A DNA stretch of 64,000 nt from Glandiceps talaboti (Eukaryota > Hemichordata > Enteropneusta > Spengelidae): contig NC_135550.1 in assembly GCF_964340395.1 (NCBI RefSeq), forward strand, positions 30,460,676 through 30,524,675, written 5' to 3'. The notes below the pieces were generated by a model, which made no database searches, was not told the DNA's origin, and saw nothing but the letters and a program-made list of their open reading frames with translations. Position numbers and translations under genes: made by a program. Positions 59,701 to 64,000 of this stretch are shown here, in pieces. Position 1 is the stretch's first letter. Each line of letters starts with the position of its first letter.

Positions 59701-62309
59701 ATTCAGGGATTATCTGCTTATCTGCCTTTTGACTGGATATCCATTTTGCCTTGACATTTTCATGGGTATTGACTATCAAATTCTGATTAGATTTGATATG
59801 AGAATCGCAACAAAGTCTGTCAGATGTCCATTCTTATCAAAATATTGTATCAGTCGATAAATATTAATATTATTCACAATTCAAAGACATTTCAGTAATT
59901 TTTTTCTTACAGGTACATAAATGTGGATATGAAACGACAATAAAATTTGTATATTTTTTCAAGCTTCTATTTGGGAACACTGATATTATTAATTTTCACT
60001 ATACATCATAAACAGAGGTTTACTCAAAAAAAAATTGGTAAGGAGATTCTTTATAAGATGAGAATCAAAAATTATGTAGATATTCTATGATCAGTTTGTT
60101 ATTTAGTCATCTATTATAAGTCAGCACATAATGACTTTATACAAGTACAAAACAACATACTACGCATGCTCAGTCTCTTTAAGGTTAGAATTCCCTGACT
60201 GTAAAATGCCATCACCCTCACTTGCCCATACTGTCAGAGTTCTTTAATGCTCTGTGATAAATTATCTTGCCGTTGTAAGTATTATTACAGTATTTTAACA
60301 CTGGTTAAACCACCAAAAGCAGTTATTTTTATAGCACAGCATGAGGTGACTTTCTACGTCATGACTGAAGGAGATCATGACCACACCCCACAGACTGTTT
60401 CCCTTGTGATGTAGATTACAACATAATTTTGTAGTTAGATGATGGTCAAGTTATTCATTCTAGTTATACCTCAGGGCTGTTTTCAAGTTACAAGCCGGAA
60501 ACTGCCGATGATCACGCTGAGAAGTAAATGCAATATGTGTTTGATGGTGAAATAAGATTTGCATTTTATTGTCGTGATTGAAAATGTTGTTATCTCAGCT
60601 GAAATGGTACTGTTCATAAAGAGGTACCGGTAATGTATTTACCATATTGAACTAGTGAAATACAATTAATGTAAAATCATATTATGAAACCTGAGAGCTA
60701 TTCATTTTGATGTCACAACATCTATTCCCTTATTAAATGTAAATATTTGTTCTTATAGTCTTTGCTACTTAGATGAAGCTGGTTAGGAATCTTGGCTACT
60801 CAGCTTGACAATGTTGCAGTTCATCTGATAGCCAGTATGCTGTGTCAGCTAGCAAAGTCTGTGGGCTAAGATGAAGCAAACAACATCTAAAAAAAATCGT
60901 TTTTGTTTACCCTCAACAGATTCATTCAATCCATGAGATAGTTCAAACTATGTGGACTGAAAACAAGCTGTGTGATATTTGATCACTCACCTCTTTCAAG
61001 CAGCCTACAAAACCATTAGAGGAAGTGGATCCATATAGCTTGCTTGGATCAGGGGCACCTCCAACATAGAATGTGGTATCAGATGTAAATGAGGCAAAAC
61101 TTCCTACTGTTCTACCAGTTAGTGTTATCGGCTCATCAAGAATTGCAGCATCAATATCAATGGTTATCTGGTGTAAAAAGGATATAAACATGACGCAAAT
61201 GTTATTATTTTGTGAATTTTAAAGTATAAAATGGCATCTGATGTGATTTAATGACTTTCTGAGGGATGGTTAGCACAGATATGACGCTAAACAGTATGAT
61301 ATGTTATGGTAGCGTACTTTCATTTTGTCTCTATCTAGAAACAAGATGGTCATGTCTAATATCATTATGAATTGTTTTAAATTCAAACCTGAAAGTAGTA
61401 GAGGCAGACATTTTGTTTTTGTTTCAACAACACAACTATGTGTCATACTCCTATACAAGTCCGAGACATGTGACAATAACCCATTGTAGTACACCCCTGA
61501 CGATGCTGATTAGACGTTAGCGAAATTTTGGATTTGCTTCTAAATTTTTTTTGTCTAGTAGTAGTAATTTCATATGAATGCAAAGTCCATGAATATTCCC
61601 TTTTGCATGCTCATTATATTTTGTGTATGTTCAAGGAAAGTTAGGTCATTTTCTCATTCTGCATCAGGTGAATCAAAGATAGCTTGAACAAACAAATATT
61701 CCTTATGAAGTAAGGCTCCAGACACCACTAAGAGTAAAACATCAGAAGTGATTAAGAGAAATTTAGATTTTCAAGAGTGCAGTCAGGAGTTTCTCTCAAT
61801 GTGCTGTGTGGCACATTGAATTGCAGCATCATGAGTTGGTGGCATTATGTGTTCTATTGCATTTTACCAGCATAAAAGTCACAGTGAAGATACATTCTTC
61901 TGTCAAATGTAATTGCCAGTTGACAGATTAAGAAGCTACTTGTGGAATGATTATGCAGCGTATATATTTATGTAACTAGTGTGTCAAACATAGATGGTCA
62001 CACATACCTCTTGCGTTTTCCTTGTCATTACAACTTTATGCCATTTATTATCACTGAATGTTTTACCATTGTTAGACACTCGGCCAACATAGGGTCCAGA
62101 ACCTAGGTTCATGGCAAATACCAACTCTCCATCCTCTATTCCAAAATATACATAATCATATTCATAGCCAGACTGAAGGATAAGGCCGTTTGGGTTTTGT
62201 GTGCGGAATTCAAACTGGATTGAATCTTCCTGACTTGATATTCTCTTCTTGGACAGATCATAGCTGAAGTAAGATTGACCATCGAATGTACTCACACTGG
62301 CAGAAGCAA
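26155..62309 (-). CDS. Alpha-neurexin (partial: LNS2 to C-terminus), 18 exons
   Basis: This is a presynaptic type I adhesion receptor that binds neuroligins, LRRTMs, cerebellins and CA10-type ligands. Exons on the minus strand, from 62309 down, join in consistent phase to about 1864 codons. Order: LNS2 (exons 1-3), LNS3 (3-5), EGF-like (5), LNS4 (6-7), LNS5 (7), EGF-like (8), LNS6 (9-11), Thr-rich stalk (11-18), TM and tail (18). Hallmarks are FYVGG...[30 protein letters not shown] in both EGFs, the tail start [18 protein letters not shown] and the C-terminal EWYV PDZ ligand. Signal peptide, LNS1 and the first EGF lie beyond 62309. The mammalian stalk is of the order of 100 residues; here it is about 780. 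No separate beta-type first exon is evident in the 400-bp intron before LNS6. Neurexin identity is very secure. Small unrecognised or alternative exons may be missing. Confidence 0.95.
27117..28055. repeat. (TATG)n microsatellite with TG and TCTG tracts in neurexin intron 17
   Basis: About 840 bp of ATGT tetranucleotides, interrupted by TCTGTATATGTG blocks at about 27110, 27185, 27285, 27405, 27600, 27685, 27765, 27810 and 27875, then TCTG and GT runs to 28055. Long Tyr/Val/Cys/Met and His/Ile/Thr open frames are artefacts. Confidence 0.97.
28177..28294 (-). CDS. Neurexin exon 17: first acidic Cys-loop
   Basis: 118 nt, phase 0-1, from TTTTCCACAG|TCT to GGAG|GTCAGT. It encodes [17 protein letters not shown], then [16 protein letters not shown]. 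The C(x)7C acidic loop (28190-28216) equals the membrane-proximal Cys-loop of neurexins. Confidence 0.82.
28295..30414. repeat. Intron 16 with degenerate GAAACTGCATCA repeats
   Basis: From about 28970 to 29590, short motifs of the type GTGAAACTGCATCACAGATTGCAACACTG recur with spacing of about 40-70 bp, strongly diverged. An (AAGCC)n stretch lies near 30195-30280. Otherwise no feature. Confidence 0.55.
30415..30528 (-). CDS. Neurexin exon 16: stalk
   Basis: 38 codons, phase 0-0, from CCCTGCAG|CCA to [30 protein letters not shown]: Ser/Thr-rich. Confidence 0.72.
30929..31250. repeat. Degenerate tandem repeat (GACACTAATAACTACATTTTT)
   Basis: About five copies of a 65-80-bp unit whose core is ACACTAATAACTACATTTTT and which contains ACAAGCTATG and TTATTTA. 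It lies in intron 15. Confidence 0.8.
31421..32527 (-). CDS. Neurexin exon 15: giant Asn/Thr-rich repeat stalk
   Basis: 369 codons without a stop, phase 0-0, from AACCACAG|CAA to AAAG|GTAATA. The exon is about one-third Thr and rich in Asn. It contains an (NTT)-type region, eight Thr in a row and, at 31586-32125, ten in-frame copies of the 18-residue unit [18 protein letters not shown]. Each copy has one NMT sequon. A plus-strand open frame over it is the antisense shadow. Confidence 0.85.
31586..32125 (-). repeat. 54-bp coding minisatellite in the neurexin stalk
   Basis: Ten units of exactly 54 bp. Variants at the protein level are limited to HIK/HIE/HFK/DSK and SDT/SST. Degenerate half-units flank it on both sides. 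Confidence 0.95.
32724..32792 (-). CDS. Neurexin exon 14: stalk
   Basis: 23 codons, phase 0-0, from AACCCAG|CTT to AAG|GTTAGC; encodes [19 protein letters not shown]. Short, so the weakest of the stalk exons, but splice sites and composition fit. Confidence 0.65.
32793..34186. other. Neurexin intron 13 with small tandem duplications
   Basis: Near 33140-33250, AGCTA(C/A)GTTAGC(T/A)GTTAGT units recur. At about 33700-33900 a 90-110-bp unit is duplicated (GTCTGTAAGGTA...CAGGGCGCC...ACATTGGTGAG). No exon could be supported. Confidence 0.45.
34187..34282 (-). CDS. Neurexin exon 13: stalk
   Basis: 32 codons, phase 0-0, from ATCATAG|CCT to [29 protein letters not shown] is a mucin-like composition. 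Confidence 0.72.
34542..34655 (-). CDS. Neurexin exon 12: stalk
   Basis: 38 codons, phase 0-0, from TTTCAG|CCT to AAG|GTACTA. Ser/Thr-rich ([19 protein letters not shown]). A stalk exon has no domain to check, so the call rests on splice sites, phase and composition. Confidence 0.75.
35518..35780. repeat. (GACA)n and (ATAC)n microsatellites in neurexin intron 11
   Basis: GACA arrays at 35518-35560 and 35735-35780 flank an ATAC-type array with a duplicated CATTCATGTATACATAC block. The right end is only 30 bp from the exon 11 donor. Confidence 0.95.
35811..36079 (-). CDS. Neurexin exon 11: end of LNS6 and start of the stalk
   Basis: 269 nt, phase 1-0, from TTTGTAG|GTG to [23 protein letters not shown] corresponds to the GRQLTIFNSQ strand of vertebrates; [18 protein letters not shown] closes LNS6. 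A basic RSKR lies at 36000-36011. The end is Thr/Pro-rich ([14 protein letters not shown]). Confidence 0.9.
36080..36638. other. Neurexin intron 10 at splice position SS4
   Basis: I searched the minus strand for a cassette exon like the 30-residue vertebrate SS4 insert and found none convincing. The frame of exon 11 stays open upstream to 36176, with a Cys/His-containing stretch, but there is no acceptor support. Confidence 0.35.
36639..36813 (-). CDS. Neurexin exon 10: LNS6, middle, ending at SS4
   Basis: 175 nt, phase 0-1. It encodes [31 protein letters not shown] and [12 protein letters not shown], then ACA A|GTAAGA. In vertebrates the alternative SS4 insert follows exactly here. Confidence 0.9.
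37404..37582 (-). CDS. Neurexin exon 9: LNS6, start
   Basis: 179 nt, phase 1-0. It encodes [39 protein letters not shown] and FIELEI, the opening of LNS6, the neuroligin-binding domain of neurexins. Confidence 0.9.
37985..38104 (-). CDS. Neurexin exon 8: third EGF-like domain
   Basis: 120 nt, phase 1-1, from CTACAG|CTC to ATTA|GTAAGT. It encodes [30 protein letters not shown]: six cysteines. It is too interrupted by introns to form a long ORF and was found by reading splice sites. Confidence 0.9.
38105..38799. other. Neurexin intron 7
   Basis: AT-rich intron with no further feature. Confidence 0.4.
38800..39567 (-). CDS. Neurexin exon 7: end of LNS4 and all of LNS5
   Basis: 768 nt, phase 1-1. 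[12 protein letters not shown] closes LNS4. [12 protein letters not shown] opens LNS5, which continues through [44 protein letters not shown] and [18 protein letters not shown]. It ends at the GCE that precedes the third EGF. Confidence 0.95.
39568..42906. other. Neurexin intron 6 with a dispersed repeat
   Basis: A marine-invertebrate-type repeat spans about 40320-40790 (AGGTCAAAGTCAAAGGTCAAGG-like stretch, CAGGTTTGGTTGAAATCA, GAACCCAATATAATGGCCCC). A CCCAACCTTAGCAAACACAC motif at 41354 recurs at about 47135 in intron 5. No nested gene is seen. Confidence 0.45.
42907..43233 (-). CDS. Neurexin exon 6: LNS4, first part
   Basis: Begins phase 1 after TTTCAG and ends phase 1 at GAG|GTATGT. It encodes [33 protein letters not shown] and [10 protein letters not shown]. 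It is separated from exon 5 by a 9.5-kb intron, the largest in the window. Confidence 0.93.
43234..52789. other. Neurexin intron 5 (9.5 kb)
   Basis: It contains a CTCF-like motif (43560-43573), a small minisatellite (45425-45605), duplicated segments at 45785-45905 and 47805-47975, and a degenerate ~170-bp repeat at 49060-49600 (CTGCAGACCTA..CTAAAACGACAG). No nested gene can be supported. Confidence 0.45.
45425..45605. repeat. Minisatellite of about 36 bp, five to six copies
   Basis: The unit AGAACTCCACAATATTTCCT plus AGTCTGAAAT, with lengths varying between 31 and 39 bp. Confidence 0.85.
52790..53159 (-). CDS. Neurexin exon 5: end of LNS3 and second EGF-like domain
   Basis: It runs from TTGCAG|GTT to GAAG|GTAAGT (370 nt, ends phase 1). 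It encodes [24 protein letters not shown], then an EGF-like module with [22 protein letters not shown] and GETC: six cysteines in the neurexin arrangement. Confidence 0.93.
53604..53843 (-). CDS. Neurexin exon 4: LNS3, first half
   Basis: 80 codons, phase 0-0. It runs from TTGCAG|ATG to [36 protein letters not shown] and [13 protein letters not shown] are typical LNS3 blocks. The end lies near canonical SS3. Confidence 0.93.
54420..54855. repeat. Minisatellite of about 39 bp, 11 copies, in neurexin intron 3
   Basis: The unit CCACCCTATCAGATAGCACA plus CATTCAGATACATGTCGTG, variable in length (34-43 bp) because of AACATGT/CTATA insertions. It lies about 100 bp from exon 3's donor. Open frames reading [11 protein letters not shown] are artefacts. 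Confidence 0.9.
54955..55122 (-). CDS. Neurexin exon 3: end of LNS2, start of LNS3
   Basis: 56 codons, phase 0-0, from TTTTAG|GTA to AAG|GTTAGA. It encodes [13 protein letters not shown], then DVAFSC and [13 protein letters not shown] 5.9-kb intron separates it from exon 2. Confidence 0.9.
55123..60990. other. Neurexin intron 2 (5.9 kb)
   Basis: AT-rich, no exon or clear repeat supported. Short ORFs are without domains. Confidence 0.4.
60991..61167 (-). CDS. Neurexin exon 2: LNS2, middle
   Basis: 59 codons, phase 0-0. Begins [13 protein letters not shown] after TTACACCAG and ends [26 protein letters not shown] is the typical LNS2 strand. Confidence 0.92.
61168..62007. other. Neurexin intron 1 in window
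   Basis: No feature beyond AT-rich intron sequence. Confidence 0.4.
62008..62309 (-). CDS. Neurexin exon 1 in window: LNS2, first half
   Basis: The acceptor CTTTACAG precedes 62309 and the donor GAG|GTATGTG follows 62008 (phase 0 end). It encodes [12 protein letters not shown], a [10 protein letters not shown] strand and [14 protein letters not shown]. Comparison with known neurexins places this in LNS2. The end corresponds to the canonical splice position SS2. Confidence 0.92.
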
Positions 62310-64000
62310 CTGTAAAGACAGAAAAAATTAACCATTAATTCAGATTACTACAGGATGACTTTTTAATCTCCCCAGTTTCTTTGATGATTGTTTTCCAAGG
62401 ACTGTTTAGTGTTGATGTCTGATTACCTGTACAAAGGCTATATGATGGATGTTTCGATGTATGTCACCTGGAATACAGGCTTGTCTGTCTGTCTTATAAT
62501 GAATGTTTAACAGTAGAGATGGAAAGACATGATGTACATAAACATACACACATTGTAGTATGAAGTAGATGCGCTGCAGCAGTGTTAGTATTTATATTAA
62601 AATATTTTAATGCATGGCTATATTCTAACTTTACAAGTTAGAATTACTTAGAGTGAGATTTTCCATTATTTTGGAATAACTTTTATCATTTCATCTTTCA
62701 TGTAGTGTAATTACATGAATGTACAATACCAATGTATTCACATCACTAGTTGTCAAACCATTCATGCCTTTCTTCTTGTAAGTTGTATTTATTCCATTTC
62801 ATTTTGTTCAAATTTATTTCTTATATTTACTAGAGGACACATTTAGTAAATTACCACTTCCCTTCAAAATCTTTACTATAATCTCTTATCTGTTGGTAAA
62901 TCCATTCACTTCAAATTTTATTCTTTGAAAAGATTTTTTAAATGTTTTCCAATAAAGAAGATGGATAAAGAGATATGTGTAAGGCATTTACAAAGCGTTC
63001 CAGATAACAAAGAATCCTTCCTGTCAAACAGATGACAAATGCTAGCTACCAAATAAAGATCAGAAGCTATAATTTCCAATTTATGACATTTCTAAGTTAC
63101 CTTAAAAAACCTAGAAACATCTGAATTCCATATTTAGGTTTTGGAAGAATTTCATTCTTTTCAAGTTTACAGATTAAGAGTGTTACTACAAATTCAAATT
63201 CCAACTGAGGTTTGTGGTCATTATGAGGAGTTTACTGACATATTCTAGGATTCTTGACAACTCTTTTCAACAACACTTACATCCAGTGTAACTGTTTGAA
63301 CACATCAACTCCATGCAATAATCAAAATACTTGTAAGGCCATAAGAATGTGTTTCATTGATAGAGCTTTTCAATAGTCATCTCCTTTCGTCATTCTCATT
63401 CCAAAAAAACTCTGCTTTCCCAGGAGACGGACATCAACAAAGCCATCTTTCAGCACAGTCCACTTTCCATGCCTTGCCTTGAGGCAAATGTAGATTTTTT
63501 TCAAGCACTTTACAACTTAGTATGGCATCTCACATGACATGTGTATGTGTTGTTTTTATGTTGCGATAAAGGAGACATCTGGTGTTGAAATATCAGGGTC
63601 AATACACCTGGGAATACCTACAACCCTTATATTTTGATGGAAAATGAAGGAAGCATACTATAGCAGAATAGTGTCACTTTGGTAGTTATTCAACTAGATT
63701 TTTCTGATTAACCTTTGGTGACCTTTCAACCTTGAGGATTCACTTCAGGATACAACGTCTTTATTACAGGTAATGATAGTATGGTAGTGTGTACACTGTA
63801 CAGACAATTGAGGACTTCCCCTTCATTGTCTATGGTATGTTAGAATGTTCTTCTCATCTTAAAAAGCAAACTTCAAGTGTACGTAAGTGTTTTGATACTT
63901 TAAAGACCAATGTTTCAATCCCAGGTTCTCACATGAGTGTTATCTTATCAGTGGAGACTTAAAGGCCAGCGTTTCAATCCCAGGTTCTCACATGTGTGTT
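62310..64000. other. Neurexin upstream intron, running off the window
   Basis: No LNS1 or EGF exon is found here. The last 105 bp hold two copies of a ~45-bp unit (GTTTCAATCCCAGGTTCTCA at 63911 and 63970). Confidence 0.5.

Noticed and set aside
56858-59860. Several ORFs of 68-113 codons in the large neurexin introns
   Set aside because: No recognisable domain or splice support; lengths are expected by chance in this much sequence.

Overview
The window comes from an animal nuclear genome. It has intron-rich protein genes with GT/AG splice sites, long AT-rich introns, many micro- and minisatellites, and decayed LINE and GIY-YIG retroelements. The proteins point to a bilaterian invertebrate. 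Short exons, repeat style and base composition suit a marine non-vertebrate deuterostome (hemichordate or cephalochordate) or a lophotrochozoan. The sequence alone does not settle which, and my lean to a hemichordate-like animal is weak.

Region 1 (1-12.9 kb): one intronless class A GPCR (3757-4782, +) lies among LINE relics (5977-6440 minus, 8202-8870 minus, 9740-10200 plus), large GA, TA and GATA microsatellites, a 240-bp fold-back inverted repeat (11920-12161) and a possible short-TIR element (12262-12809).

Region 2 (13.0-16.9 kb, +): a five-exon gene for a type I membrane C-type lectin: signal peptide, CTLD in two exons, Thr/Pro-rich stalk, transmembrane exon. All splice phases agree, but one in-frame TAA interrupts the CTLD. 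Its last intron holds the 3' end of a LINE.

Region 3 (16.9-26.1 kb): no convincing gene. It holds a frameshifted GIY-YIG retroelement relic, dispersed repeats, a 41-bp minisatellite (21488-22076), and the probable 3' flank or UTR of the next gene.

Region 4 (26.2-62.3 kb, -): most of an alpha-neurexin gene, 18 exons reconstructed by reading splice sites and phases, giving about 1864 codons from LNS2 to the C-terminal WYV. The order is LNS2-LNS3-EGF-LNS4-LNS5-EGF-LNS6-stalk-TM-tail. LNS1, the first EGF and the signal peptide lie beyond the right edge. The stalk is the striking part: about 780 residues spread over at least eight exons, including one 1107-nt exon with ten perfect-length 18-residue Asn/Thr repeats. 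The membrane-proximal acidic Cys-loop is present twice, in two consecutive exons. The introns contain many tandem repeats but no nested gene that I can support.

Neurexin is a presynaptic adhesion receptor, and the C-type lectin and GPCR are also cell-surface proteins. Nothing in the sequence shows that the three loci work together.
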